From contig NW_004443648.1 of NCBI RefSeq assembly GCF_000330505.1, positions 673,479-737,478 on the forward strand: a DNA stretch of 64,000 nt, given 5' to 3'. The stretch comes from Entamoeba invadens IP1 (lineage: Eukaryota > Evosea > Mastigamoebida > Endamoebidae). The notes below the pieces were generated by a model. The model did no database searches and had not been told where the DNA came from. It saw nothing but the letters and a program-made list of their open reading frames with translations. The position numbers and the translations under genes are program-made. Each line of letters opens with the position of its first letter. Within the stretch, counting starts at the first letter, position 1. This document shows positions 39,179 through 50,858 of this stretch, one piece after another.

Positions 39179-42100
39179 CTAAAATTTAAAGTCACCTTGA
39201 TAGAATCCTTTCATAATTTCGATCATTTGTTGACATAACAAATTCCTAACTATTTTTTCCCATTTTAATTGCAGTCCCATTTCTTTAATTTTTTGTACAC
39301 TGTATTTGTTTATAAGGCCACCAGTCGTTATCACGACTGGAACTATTTTAATGTTATTTATATCCCAGCATTTTCTGAGTTTTTCCCGAAGTTCCATATA
39401 TTTTTTGATTTTTCCAAAAAACGCAAGGCTCAAATTTTTGTTAGCCACAATTGTTATATCAATAATATAAGCTTTTTCCTTCCCAACTTTCCACATTATA
39501 TCAGGTTTTTTGGGGTATTTGCCATCTATTCTAAACATCATTTCTTTCCCTTTCCACGCTTTCCCTCCTTCTGGAAGCTCGACTATGTCTTCATTCCCAA
39601 CATAAATTTGATCATATTTTATCATTATGGCTCTCCACATTTCGTCAACAATACAGTCATGCCTTTCAATTTGTGATTTTTTGTGAGCTTTGCAAGATAG
39701 AAGAATGTGGTCAACAGAGTTTACAATTTGACAATATTTGCAGTATTTATCTGACTCTATACCTGATATTGCCGACTTTCTTTCACCAATAATATATCCA
39801 TTTTCTTGACATGTCACAATTTGTTTGTACACTCCACATTTTATGTTAAGATTACTCCAAGCTTGTCCAGTTATTTCCAAGTCCACATTATTAATGTCTA
39901 ACATCTTTATAATGTTCCCGGCATTTTTTAGTTTTTTCCATTTATTTAAATGATATTCATTTATTTTTACTTTAATTTTTTGCAATAGTTCTTTAATATC
40001 GACAAGTTTATTTACTAGTCTTCCGATCCATTTCTCAACTTTTTCTTTGTCAAAACTTCCCTTTGATATCTTATATAATTCTTTAATAATTCCACTTTTG
40101 TTATCAATATCATATTTCATCCTATTTTTTATTTCATTGTCATAGCTGTTGATTGCAGCGGCCACACTTCTGAATATCTCTTTGAGAACCTCATCTCTAG
40201 CGCGTTCAAGTCCATGACCAAGGTTTTTACAATTTACATAAAGCCTTTCTGTAGAAGCTCTTTTCCCTATAAAGTTCATTTCTTTGAGTCTTCTAATTAT
40301 CATTTTGTCTATTTCACTCAAATCTCTAACTTTCCACAACAAGACACTTGAAGAATATTTAATTTTTCCAAGTATTTTTTGGTTGATATTTTGAATTATA
40401 TTCCTTGAGCTCATTTCTGTCATTTGTTTTAATTCATTTTTGATTTTATCTTTAATTTCAATTATGGTTGTTATACTATTTATTTTTTCATCTTCATAAA
40501 CACCCAAATATCTATATGGGTGTTCTTTAGTAACTTTTGGGACGTTTTCTAACACTTTTGGAATATTTACTGTCTCTTCAACCATTATTCCACACTTTTT
40601 ATTGTTAATTTCACTGCCTATTTCTTCAATAACTTTCTTAATTAATAAGTCAACTTCAGCCATATCATCAATGTTATTTCCACTAACTTTGATATCATCC
40701 ATATACATTATCATTTCAACATTATTTTGTTTGTTAAGTGCTTCAACCTTTTTAGGTATAATGTCAAATTGCATTATAAATAATAAAGGTGAAAGGCTGT
40801 CACCTTGTAATATCCCTCTTTGTAGTTTGACTGTCCCTATTGATTCAAGACCATATGTTAAGTCCACTTTCCACGATTCAACCATTCTCCTTACCACATT
40901 GACTATTTGCTGAGGTACTTTATATATTTCCATTGTGTTGATTAGCCACTCGTGTGATACTGTGTCATAAGATTTCCTAACATCATAATATATTTCTATT
41001 CTTTTTTCGCCTTTTTGTTTTCTAAAAACTTCAGATTTCCACAATCCTTGTTTTGCAGCTTGTGTTTTTTCTGACATCCAAGTTGTGATTTATTTATTGA
41101 CATTTTAATATTATTTTTTCCTAAGTGTTTCTTCTATTCTCATTTTAAGTATTTTCGTGAATGTTTTCATCACCATACTCAAACAAGTTATTGGTCTGTA
41201 ATTAGTTGGGTTGCTCCTGTCGCCATCTTTATAGATTAATGTTGTTTTCCCAGTCATCATTTCTTCTGGAATGGTATCCGGCGAATCAAGCCATTTGTTG
41301 TAAATAGCTACCAAAGATACAAAGCGAATTTGTGTATTTCATTAAAAACCCACTAATTCCATCCTTTCCGGGTGATTTCGATTTCGCAAAATTCTTTATT
41401 GCACATGTAACTTCTTGAATGGTAATTTTCTTTTTGGAAGTATTTAATCTTATTGTCTCTGTCATTTCTTTTAGTTCGCCCCCATATATATCCACTCTCT
41501 TTTTAATTTCGTAAATTTTACTCCAAGTGTCAAGTGTTTCCTTTGCATCGGGCAATTCCTTAATTTCATCTCGTTTTTTAAAGCTTTTCCCAGTTGTTTT
41601 TTGATATAGTTTTCTTTTATCCTTTTCTTGTTTTCCCATTCAATTTGTTTAATTTTTGAGTGCATTTTTATTTTTTCTCTGATGTTTTCAATTTCTAATT
41701 TGGCTTTGTTCATTATAATCTCTTCGTTTATAATATATTTTGGAATATTTAATATCATTCTAACCTTGTGTATATTTTTATTTTTCAAAGCATTCTCAAG
41801 TTTATTTAAAATTTTGATTATACCATTGAGATGGTTAAGTCCACTTTTAACACCTTTACTATCTTCAATTTTCCTTTATAATACTCTCGTCGATAAGTGT
41901 ATCATCTTTTTATATTCTTCATATGTATTCACTGAAGTTTGATTCTCTTCAAAATAGTTGTTTATCAATCTAATTGAACTATTAATAATATTTCTATTGA
42001 AATAATAGTTCAATTTTGGACATCCTTCCCTTTCCAATTCTTCCTCAATTAACTTATTTACTCTTTCTTGATCTTCTTTATTGTACTTATTTGAAATTAT

Positions 42101-42372
42101 ATCATACACTTTTTGATATTTCAATTCATATTTTCCTTTTAATATATCGTAGACTTTCTCATATAACCATTTTTTAGTTTCTTTGTTAATAAGAAAACTA
42201 TATCCCAACATTTTTGGTATTCTTCAATAACAATTTCTTCATTGCAAATAATTTTGAAAATTTCTTCTATTTCCTCTTTATATAATTTTGTAGGTAGTAG
42301 TCTATCCAACTAACCTATTGCCCAACATATATTCCTATTTCTTTTCCTTTCATAATTACTATTATCTTTCAT
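39179..42372 (-). pseudogene. LINE ORF2: reverse transcriptase and PD-x12-D endonuclease, broken
   Basis: Pieces of one protein lie in changing frames. It begins at ATG 42372, hits TAG at codon 21 (42312-42310), and continues through 42211-41876, 41788-41471, 41639-41286 and 41314-41111. A long intact segment follows at 41077-39179 (632 codons). Reverse transcriptase motifs appear in order: SPGKDGISGF, then LIYKDGDRSNPTNYRPI, YYDVRKSYDTVSHEWL (catalytic Asp), GILQGDSLSPLLF and MYMDDIKV (catalytic Asp pair). The C-terminal endonuclease has the Cys-His knuckle CKYCQIVNSVDHILLSC and PD-x12-D (PDIMWKVGKEKAYIID), the restriction-enzyme-like type of EhLINE and R2/R4 elements. At least five disruptions separate the pieces. 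Confidence 0.88.
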
Positions 42373-42392
42373 TTTATCTGCGACTACCTCAT

Positions 42393-43580
42393 TTATAGTC
42401 GCATTCTCAAGTTTTTTGTTACACCTTCTCCTTTCTCATCAAATGGTGGGGTATTTGATCTTGGAATATCATCGTCATGACTAGTAACGATTAAGTTTGA
42501 ATTTAAACTCATTGACCTTTTCATTTTTGTATTCTTTCCATTTTTACCATTTTTCGGATTGTCTTCATGAATAATTTCTTTTTCTCTTTTCTTCGAATCA
42601 CTCCCTTCATTAAATACCGATTTCTTCTCTATTCGTTTAAATTCATCATCAGTATCGTCTCTCAATTTGGGTTTCTTGACACTTTTCTTTTCATTTGTAT
42701 CTTCTTGTTTTTCTTTTTCAGCTTTTTGTGATTTTTCACTTGGCATTATTTCACAGAAGTCATTTTGTACTTCTGAGTATTGATCTTCAATTTCAACTAT
42801 TTCTTCTTTCGTTATTACTTCTTTTCCTTTGTTGGCCATTTTCTGTTTTGTTTCGGCTTTTTCTTCAATGTTGGGTTTTGGCTTTTTCAGATCTTCATAT
42901 TCTTCTTTCTTTTTCTTTTTTACCGTCGCTTCTTTTATATCATTATCTTTTACCGTTGTTATTTCAGTGTCCACACCCTTTTTGTTAAATGTATATATGT
43001 GCAAAGTATTTCTCACTTCTTGTTGAAGTTTTTCAATTTCCATTTCTTTTGTTTTTATATCTTTGTTCATTACTCCGATTTTCGTGTTAAGTCTTTCCAA
43101 TTCCTTTTTATATCTAGTTATTGTTATGTTTGTTTCTTCCGACATCTCATTGATGTTCTTTTTCAGTGACTCATTTTTGTTTTTAACTCTTTTGTTCTCA
43201 TCCTTAACACGCTCATATTTATCAAGCGTTTGTGATTTTTCAAGTTCCATGTTTTCCTCAAAGTAGTTTGTTTTTGAGCACATTAATTCACAACAGTCCA
43301 TTTTTGTTTGTCTCCTTTCCTTCATATCACTATCTTTCACTGTGTTCGTTCGCTCTTTCTCACAATCCATATGTTTAATCTTGGTCATTGCCACTTCGAA
43401 TTCACATTTGATATGACCTAATATCTCCAGAGCTGTTGATTTGTTTTGACACCACTCAATTCGCTTTTTTATTCTATACTTGGGTCTTTCATCGCAACTG
43501 TATTTATATGCTTCTTGTAATATTTCTTTCATCCAATTTCTGTTTTCCATTTTCATCATTATTCCTTTATTGAACTTCAT
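42393..43580 (-). CDS. LINE ORF1: coiled-coil nucleic-acid-binding protein
   Basis: An intact 395-residue ORF at the 5' end of the element. A Cys-containing helical region is followed by a long coiled coil (about 100-190, LEKSQTLDKYERVKDENKRV), then Lys/Glu-rich low-complexity sequence. This organisation matches ORF1 proteins of Entamoeba LINEs, which bind RNA and are needed for retrotransposition. ORF2 begins 21 nt after its stop. Base use (A-rich codons) differs from host genes. Confidence 0.85.
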   Translation of the reverse strand: MKFNKGIMMKMENRNWMKEILQEAYKYSCDERPKYRIKKRIEWCQNKSTALEILGHIKCEFEVAMTKIKHMDCEKERTNTVKDSDMKERRQTKMDCCELMCSKTNYFEENMELEKSQTLDKYERVKDENKRVKNKNESLKKNINEMSEETNITITRYKKELERLNTKIGVMNKDIKTKEMEIEKLQQEVRNTLHIYTFNKKGVDTEITTVKDNDIKEATVKKKKKEEYEDLKKPKPNIEEKAETKQKMANKGKEVITKEEIVEIEDQYSEVQNDFCEIMPSEKSQKAEKEKQEDTNEKKSVKKPKLRDDTDDEFKRIEKKSVFNEGSDSKKREKEIIHEDNPKNGKNGKNTKMKRSMSLNSNLIVTSHDDDIPRSNTPPFDEKGEGVTKNLRMRL

Positions 43581-43773
43581 TCCATTTTGTCTTCTTTTGA
43601 AATTTATTTGATGTCTTTGGTGTTGTCGACTATACCAGAATCTTTTATGATATGTTTCGGGCCCGTAGTCTGTCTCCCGATCTTTCGACGATGTACTCGT
43701 TCCTCATCTCGAGCATCGGTAACAAACCCTAATAGGGTTGTTTTGTGGTATCATGTGTTGTGGCATATGGATC

Positions 43774-43796
43774 TCATGATCAATTGAATCTTAATG
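43774..43796. repeat. target-site duplication, LINE 5' side
   Basis: Identical 23-bp partner of 39062-39084. Confidence 0.9.
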
Positions 43797-44362
43797 TATA
43801 TTAAAAAAGTTTTAATATACACATTGCACTACAATCAAACAGACTGTAAATTTGTATACAATAAAGAAAATCTTTAAAAAAGTCAACATTTCAATATTTT
43901 TTTTAAATGATTATTTTTTCAACAAGATTCATTTTTCATCAAATTATCTTCTTTTATCTTTGATTTTTAGTGTTAATTTACATTTTCAAATACTAGAAAT
44001 TACAAGTTTAAAAAAAGTTAAATAAAGTTTGAATATTGTTTAAACTTATTTTATATTTAAATATATCATCATTCAAAATAATTAATTTGTTTTAAAAACA
44101 ATTATGTTTAATTTTTGCTTTAACATGATAAATAACATCAATATTCGTTATTAACACTTTAATTGTCGGCGAACACAGTCTACTCTTCTATAATAAATAC
44201 ATTATTCAATTTAATTGAGTTGTTAAATAATTTTTTCATAAAGAATATTATTTTCAATGAATATTTAAGTTTTTTTATTTATTATTTGTATTAGTTATTA
44301 ATTAAATACTTTCATTGTTATTTTTCTATTTTTCAAAAATAATAAATTTTAAATTATAAATA
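43797..44362. other. AT-rich intergenic region
   Basis: Spacer between LINE and MITE. Nothing else recognised. Confidence 0.5.
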
Positions 44363-44592
44363 CAGTCAAAGGCGTCTATTTGTCGTAATTATAATTGTCG
44401 AAGTTGCTTAATTGTCGCACAACGGCCGATTGTTTGGTGTTCAACAATTAAATATTTTGTTCTCGAACTTGTAACTTTTGTTGAATTAAAAACTAAATTT
44501 TTTATAAAAAATAAATTTCTACATAATTCACTCGTTTACGACAAATAGATACGTTTTTCTGCGGATTCACGACAAATAGACGCCTTTGACTG
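44363..44592. mobile_element. 230-bp MITE with CAGTCAAAGGCG ends
   Basis: Flanked by TA on both sides (44361-44362 and 44593-44594). The ends are perfect 23-bp inverted repeats starting CAGTCAAAGGCGTCTATTTG. A further inverted copy of the inner motif (TACGACAAATAGATACG) lies near 44537. The CAGT start and TA duplication are typical of Tc1/mariner derivatives. No coding capacity. Confidence 0.88.
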
Positions 44593-45181
44593 TATTTGAA
44601 TGAAATACTTGGATAATAATTATTAAATATTTAATATCTGTATCATTATCATAATCAATAAGTTAACTGATAATAATATAACACTTTACTAAATTTAAAT
44701 AAACACCATCTCAATATTTCATTTGTAAAGTTCTAAGTGCTTATTTTTCAAAATATAAAGATATCACAATAATTCCTAGTTTTATGTATAAATAAAGATG
44801 ATGTATTGTATTTGCAGGTTTGATATCTTATGACCAAGGCGTTTTTTTGAGTTTTTTAGAACAAAGTCAAATCCCCAAATTTTTAGTTTATTGAAAATAA
44901 CAAATATATTTTAGTCAATCTAATCGTAAATGGGAGTATTGAATTGTTTGTCTAGTCTCTACTATAAACATTTTACCAATTTAAAGATTATACCAATTAG
45001 CATTTTTGACCCACAAAAATGTTTTAACATGTGCTCCAAAACTCCCTTTTTGTGCCATCCATTTTCTAGTAATTTATTGATTGATTTTGATAATAAGACA
45101 TAACGCAGATTTTTTAATTGAAAAATTCAATTCCCTCTTAGATGAATCTATTTAATTTCAATAGAGATCTTTTATTTCCAA
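44593..45181. other. intergenic region
   Basis: About 590 bp upstream of the prion-like protein gene. No distinct element recognised. Confidence 0.5.
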
Positions 45182-46243
45182 ATGAGTCAACAACCAACAG
45201 GAGCACAGCAACAGTATGATCCACAACAATATGCAGCATACGCCGCTGCGTACCAACAACAGCAACAATCTGCTCAACAAGGAGCCGCTGCACAAAAACC
45301 AGCTGCTGGCGCGCAACCACAGCAACAACCTGCTCAACAGCCACAAGCAGCTGCTCAACAACAATACCCACAACAATCTTATCCAGGTTACCCACAGCAA
45401 CAACAACCAGCTGCTCAACAACAACCAGGATCACAAAAGCCAGCTGCAGGACAAACACCAGCGACTGGAGCACAGCAACAGTATGATCCACAACAATATG
45501 CAGCATACGCCGCTGCGTACCAACAACAGCAACAATCTGCTCAACAAGGAGCCGCTGCACAAAAACCAGCTGCTGGCGCGCAACCACAGCAACAACCTGC
45601 TCAACAACAATACCCACAACAATCTTATCCAGGTTACCCACAGCAACAACAACCAGCTGCTCAACAACAACCAGGAGCTTCTACACAACAAGCATATCCA
45701 GGACATCCACAACAACAAACTACACAACCACAACAACCGTACCCCCAACAAGCGTATCCGGGTTACCCACAACAACCGGCACAACAACCACAACAAGGAG
45801 CTTCTGCACAACAGGCATACCCAGGATATCCACAACAACAACCAGGAACTGCTGCTGGACAATATGGAGCGCAACAAGCGTACCCTGGATATCCGCAGCA
45901 GGCAGGAGCTTGTGCCCAGCAACCACAAGGTGCTGCACAAACGGCTAAAGCACAACAACCGGGTGCTGCAGCTCAACAATACCCAGGTGCACAAGCGGGT
46001 GCTAATCCATATGGCATGCAACAGCCAGGGATGAATCAATATGGTGCTATGGGTGGAATGCCAGGTCAACAAATGGGCGCCATGGACCCCTATGGTATGC
46101 AACAGCCAGGGATGAACCCATACGGAGCAATGGGCGGAATGCCAGGGATGAATCCATATGGTATGCAACAACCAGGAATGAATCCATACGGCGGAGCTTA
46201 TGGAGGAATGGGTGCTGGTATGGGCGGATACGGCGGATTTTAA
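45182..46243 (+). CDS. Gln/Ala/Pro-rich prion-like repeat protein
   Basis: 353 residues starting [20 protein letters not shown]. Three low-complexity zones follow one another. Residues 1-180 hold two near-identical copies of a Q/A-rich unit 89 codons apart, the second lacking six codons. Residues 60-260 carry repeats of the type [10 protein letters not shown]. Residues 275-353 carry [18 protein letters not shown] repeats ending in a Gly-rich tail. There are no charged stretches, no signal peptide, no membrane segment and a single Cys. Such composition suggests a disordered, phase-separating or membrane-adaptor protein. It sits about 700 bp upstream of a C2 protein with related Met-Pro-Gly repeats. 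No function can be named. Confidence 0.8.
   Translation: MSQQPTGAQQQYDPQQYAAYAAAYQQQQQSAQQGAAAQKPAAGAQPQQQPAQQPQAAAQQQYPQQSYPGYPQQQQPAAQQQPGSQKPAAGQTPATGAQQQYDPQQYAAYAAAYQQQQQSAQQGAAAQKPAAGAQPQQQPAQQQYPQQSYPGYPQQQQPAAQQQPGASTQQAYPGHPQQQTTQPQQPYPQQAYPGYPQQPAQQPQQGASAQQAYPGYPQQQPGTAAGQYGAQQAYPGYPQQAGACAQQPQGAAQTAKAQQPGAAAQQYPGAQAGANPYGMQQPGMNQYGAMGGMPGQQMGAMDPYGMQQPGMNPYGAMGGMPGMNPYGMQQPGMNPYGGAYGGMGAGMGGYGGF
45201..45604 (+). repeat. tandem duplication within the prion-like gene
   Basis: GAGCACAGCAACAGTATGAT recurs at 45201 and 45468. About 137 bp are identical between the two units, which are offset by 267 bp (89 codons). The match at nucleotide level, including third positions, indicates a recent in-frame duplication. 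Confidence 0.85.
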
Positions 46244-46913
46244 TTCAATTTTCATTATTATTATAGAAACAAAACAATTTTTCTAATCTTTATAATATAA
46301 TTTTTCTATATTAAAGTATTAAATATTTGAAATATCAAATTTCTTTTATCAAAACTCTATTTGTTTTCTATAGAATCATGTTTCATTAAATTATTTTAAA
46401 AATACTCAAAATATACTTTTAATTGAAAAAAATTAAATTTAATGTTTTTTATTTGTAGTGTTATAATATAATATATTTTATTAATATATTTATAATTGAA
46501 TTGGTTCATTGTGTTTGTTTACTTTTAAAAACTTAAAAAAAAAATATTGACAAAATTATTGTTAATTCGTTTAATACTACTATATTACTATTTTTAACTA
46601 ATTAAAGTGATTTATTTGAAAAATATTGAAATGTTTTTTTCAACTACAAAATAAATTGAAACATCACCATATTTAGTTCATTTGTAAACTATTTAAAAAT
46701 CATTATTGTGAACTATTTAATAAATAATAAATAATTAGTAATAATAGTTTTATTAATAAATGATTTGATCCCTCTTTTTTCATCTGAAAGAGGAATCGGT
46801 TTAGTATAGTTTGGAAATAGTTTAATATACTTCAATAAAACGAAGGTAATAATTCTCATAAAAACAAACTATAAAATACTCGAAATGAACTAATTAATCC
46901 ATTGACAATATTA
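46244..46913. other. AT-rich intergenic region
   Basis: Spacer of about 670 bp. AATGAACT at 46884-46891 belongs to the next gene. Confidence 0.5.
46884..46891 (+). promoter_or_regulatory. AATGAACT promoter element of the second C2-domain gene
   Basis: Full consensus 23 bp before ATG 46914. Confidence 0.55.
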
Positions 46914-47489
46914 ATGCTCAATATTGAATTGAAAGTAATTGAAGGTAAAAACTTGAAGGGCGCAGACTTTGGTGGACTCTCTTCTGATCCGTATTGCAAG
47001 ATTATTACCAGGCAATGCACACAACAGACTCAGACATGTAACATGACCCGTAACCCACATTGGAACAGATCCTTTAACATGCAAGTTGCTGTAGGTGAAG
47101 ATATACGCTTTGAGTGCTACGATTACGACAACCTTGGAAAGAATGACAGTCTTGGAAAGACACACTACAAAGTCATCCAAGGATTCCCAGGCCAAGTAAT
47201 CGACACATGGCTTGGACTTGATAAAAAAGGAGAAATTCACATTCAAATTATTCACAGAGGTGGTGCTCCTGGAATGGCACCCGGAATGTGTCCTGGTATG
47301 GCTCCAGGGATGGCTCCTGGTATGTACCCACCACCAATGGGAGCTTACCCACCACCAATGGGTGGTGCATATCCTCCTCCTATGGGAGCCTATCCTCCAC
47401 CAATGGGCGCTTACCCACCACCAATGGGAGGATATCCACCTCAGGCTGGTGCCTATCCACCAATGTATCCACCACCTGGATATTATTAA
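46914..47489 (+). CDS. C2-domain protein with Pro/Met/Gly-rich repeats
   Basis: 191 residues from ATG 46914; the frame extends upstream only to a TTG. The C2 domain (1-112) reads IELKVIEGKNLKGADFGGLS, SSDPYCKI, RNPHWNRSFN, CYDYDNLGKNDSLGK and ends in GEIHIQIIHRGG, with acidic Ca-binding loops at both expected places. The tail has GMAPGM units followed by six or so repeats of AYPPPMGG and ends MYPPPGYY. It is a paralogue of the gene at 25758-26387 and shares the 'GQVIDTWLGL' block. Such tails resemble ALG-2 or annexin N-terminal binding regions. A role in calcium-dependent membrane binding is likely from the domain. Confidence 0.92.
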   Translation: MLNIELKVIEGKNLKGADFGGLSSDPYCKIITRQCTQQTQTCNMTRNPHWNRSFNMQVAVGEDIRFECYDYDNLGKNDSLGKTHYKVIQGFPGQVIDTWLGLDKKGEIHIQIIHRGGAPGMAPGMCPGMAPGMAPGMYPPPMGAYPPPMGGAYPPPMGAYPPPMGAYPPPMGGYPPQAGAYPPMYPPPGYY

Positions 47490-50400
47490 ACAAATTGAAT
47501 CTTTCAGTTGACTTATTTACTTACGCTGTGTTGTAGCAATGTTTTATCAAAGCATTTTGAGTCAAAATATTGATATTTAAAACGTTCACTAATAAAAACT
47601 TCAAGTTGTATAAATCTTTTTCAATTTTAAAAAGAAAAACTATTCGGCAATTTAAAATTAAATTAAGATAATTGGTGTGATATTTTTAAAAATGTTTTAA
47701 TTGAACTTTGGATCTAAACAAACTATTCTCAACGCATATTACCATTTTGTGTTTTTGTGTGTAAATTTTATTTGATAATATAAACCATCTGTTCTTAAAT
47801 GTAATAACTAATAACTTATTATCAAAAGTAAATAGAATAAGAAGAATAATCTAGTATTGATAAATGTTAATTAAACTATATCCGATAGTTTTGTTTAAAA
47901 AGAAACAATAGAAAGCTTTAAATGCAAAGAATACGGTCTAATATATCACCAAGTAATTAAGGTATTGAAATAATTCAGAGAACAACTTTAAAGTACATGA
48001 ACTTTACACAACAATAAACCGATTGATGGTATAAATTGGATAACAATAGATTCCAAAAAATTGCCTTTGATGCAAAAACAACAAATTTAATTTGTGTTTC
48101 GATCAGGTATTTATTAATAGCAGTTTATTAATTAATTTTAATATTTATTAAAATTGGTATTGTTTTAGTTAATTTCAGATATATAGTTTGTTAATTTAAA
48201 AAATAATTATCTTTAATTATTATTTTATTAAAATTAATCATAAAAACAACGATAAAAATTATATTAATAATTTTAAATTTTTTACTATTAAAAAGTTATG
48301 TAAAACTATTTTACTACTTTATGACCATTTGTCTGTTCGACTTGTGAATATAAAAATAGATTGAAATAATAATGACAATAGTTAAGTATTATTATTTAAT
48401 TGATTTTTTTTATCTTTTAATTTTGTAAAACTGTAATTAATTATAAAGAATTAACCTTACGATTCTTTTTTTTTTCTTTTATAAAACATTTTTTGGAAAA
48501 AAAATGTTTTGTTGATGAAAACGCCAATATTGTTCGTGTTTTAATTAAAACATTTCCAAAAATTAAAGAAAAAAAGGAAAACCTATAAATTATTGTTTGC
48601 GCGATTGGTTTGTTTACTGTTTGCATTTCAAAAGAGCCGCCACAAGGTAAGTATTTTTGTATATCATATCAAGTTCAAAAAAAATAAAATTTGTGTTTTA
48701 TTTTAATCAGTAACAGTATCTTAAGGTTAAAATAGTATAAAATAAAATTGTGAAAATATTTTTAAATATAATTTTATTTTTAGTTTTTTTGTTAAAATAA
48801 CATTTGCTTTTATGTATTTCTAATTGTATCATTAAAAGTTTTTATAATTAAATAACAATTTCTATGAAATAAGTATAATTTAATTAATAAAAAGTGTTAT
48901 TTGGTTAGTTCCGCACGAACTTGTAAATTAATAATAATCTGAAAATAAGTTGAAAAAAGGTACATTTGGCAATTGTGGCAGCGGAATACAGTCTTCTGTT
49001 TATCTGTAGACTTAAAACAAACAAAGCAATACATGGAATAATACAATGCCGTGTCTATTTTGATTGGGTGAATCAAAAGAAAATGTGTGTATTAATAGAG
49101 TGGACAAAATGGCGGTATGGGAATGCACGGCTGTGCGGTGTAATCTTGGTGACGATTTGTCTATCATAAAATTTAAATATCAGCAAAATCGTTTTTGCGT
49201 CAATAATAAAATATGTTTGAACAACGACGTTGTCAGTGGATGTAAATGCCACCAATTAAATTCGCCAAACAGAAAGAATAACACAAAGTCCAGAAAAATG
49301 TCATAAAAAGTTTTTTTCCAATAGACAATTGCTATAATGTATAATTCAATTGTAATTCATTGAAATCAAAAAAATGTCGCTAAATATACGCTCAAAAAAA
49401 CAAAAAAGAAAAACAAAATGAGTGTTTTTACTAATAAATATGGTTAAATCAATTAAAATAAATAGTAAAAACATTTGGTATAAAAAAAAAGTTTCAGTAA
49501 ATAAATTAAAACTCAAAGTGCGTTTGGATTGTGATTATTTCCCGAATATTTGCTAAATTTTTATTTGCCACAAGACACAATAATTGAAGAAGAAAGCCGA
49601 AGCAAAAAAATCAAAAAATCAAAAACGAAAAAACTTTTTGGTGCGGACAACCACAACTTGCTAGTAAATAAACCAGTTTACAATTGTTCTATAAACAGGG
49701 AGAGTCCAACAATTCTGGAGAAAATCCAACAACAAAAGCACAAAAACGCCCAAAAGAGGTCGTCTTGTTTAAAGACACAAGAACGACACCCACTACCTTT
49801 TACAACATGAAATGTGTCTCTGCACTAACACTTAGCACATTATATGTAAATCTAAGAACTTTTTAGTGCGGCTACTTAATAGCACCACAAAGTTGATACT
49901 TCTAATTCACAGCAATTCACAATATCAGAAGTCAAAAATCAGTCGAACAAAAGTGTGTTAAAATGATGCATTAAGCAACATATCCCAGCGCGGGAAGGTG
50001 CGAGAGTCACATTAGGTTTCTGTCGCATCGAAAAACAAAGTTTGTTGAATATGTTATTCAAAATGTTTTATTATTTTTCAAATTTGTGTATTATTTTAGA
50101 ATTTTTTTAAATTATTTTTTTAATAATTTTTTTATGATTTCTTTTATTAATTGTTATAATATTTGTTGTTGCAAAATGTTGTTAATTTGTATTTGTGCGT
50201 GTTCATTATCGAGATCAGAGGCGAACTTTGAATTTCATTTTCTGGTGTTGACTTTGGATGTGTGCTTTTTTCATGACTTCTACTCAAGGGTTTTTGTTCT
50301 TTTTATTAATTATCTTAACTTTACTATTCATTAATTAATTCGATTTTAATTCGAATTCTATTTATGTCATATAGACTTTTTATATCTCGGCAGATTTCTA

Positions 50401-50858
50401 TTTCATTTACCAGTTGTATATTATTTTATTCTATTTTATAACCCAAAAAACTGTTTTGCTAATAATACGTCAAAATCTAAATATATTAAAATAGATACTC
50501 GATTAAGTAAAATTTACCTGATAAATCGGGCGATACCCTAATAACCACAACATTACTCTTAAAATAGCATGATTATCACAAAATCATAAATTAGAATAAA
50601 GCTATCATAAATAGTTTTTTATAAACGAGAAGATCACCTTTATTCTTTAATAGTTAATTAACAACAATTAAACTATAGTCGTTAAAAAGAGCGTATTTTG
50701 AGCAACAAGATAGAGAAGAGCCAAACGAGTGGGTATTTGGGGCAAGAAAATAAAGAGTCATAAAAAAGCCGCCATGTTCGATCAAATTAACAAGAGGAAA
50801 ATGCCCTGGAGGTATAAAAAGGGTGGCCAAGTACTGTGAAGTGTGAGTCAAGGCTAAA
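47490..50858. other. long intergenic region without a supported gene
   Basis: Almost 3.4 kb. Most is very AT-rich. The part 48960-49870 is less so and holds two short ORFs (a Cys-containing one at 49064-49306 and a Lys-rich one at 49550-49810) with no recognisable product; they may be remnants of a gene or transposon. A higher-GC patch at 49985-50030 is not a tRNA that I can fold. Confidence 0.4.

Larger units (their letters stand above)
39085..43773 (-). mobile_element. full-length non-LTR retrotransposon (EhLINE/R4-like) with decayed ORF2
   Basis: A 4,689-bp insertion between identical 23-bp duplications. Read on the minus strand it has a ~190-bp 5' leader, ORF1 (coiled coil), ORF2 (reverse transcriptase plus restriction-like endonuclease) and an AT-rich 3' end. 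It inserted about 100 bp from the deleted DNA transposon. ORF1 is open, but ORF2 carries several frameshifts and stops, so the copy cannot itself be active despite its intact ends and duplication. Confidence 0.93.

Noticed and set aside
39269..39676. 135-codon plus-strand ORF inside the LINE
   Set aside because: Antisense shadow of the ORF2 endonuclease region.
42695..43169. Hydrophobic plus-strand ORFs over LINE ORF1
   Set aside because: Antisense of Lys/Glu codons produces Phe/Leu/Ser-rich frames; not real membrane proteins.
45138..45641. Long minus-strand ORFs across the prion-like gene
   Set aside because: Repeat-driven antisense frames rich in Val, Leu or Trp, with no independent support.
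49064..49306. Cys-containing 80-codon ORF as a gene
   Set aside because: No promoter motif, no recognisable domain and low-complexity surroundings; kept only as a possible remnant in the intergenic description.
49985..50030. GC-richer patch considered as a tRNA or small RNA
   Set aside because: I could not form a cloverleaf or find a T-loop consensus.
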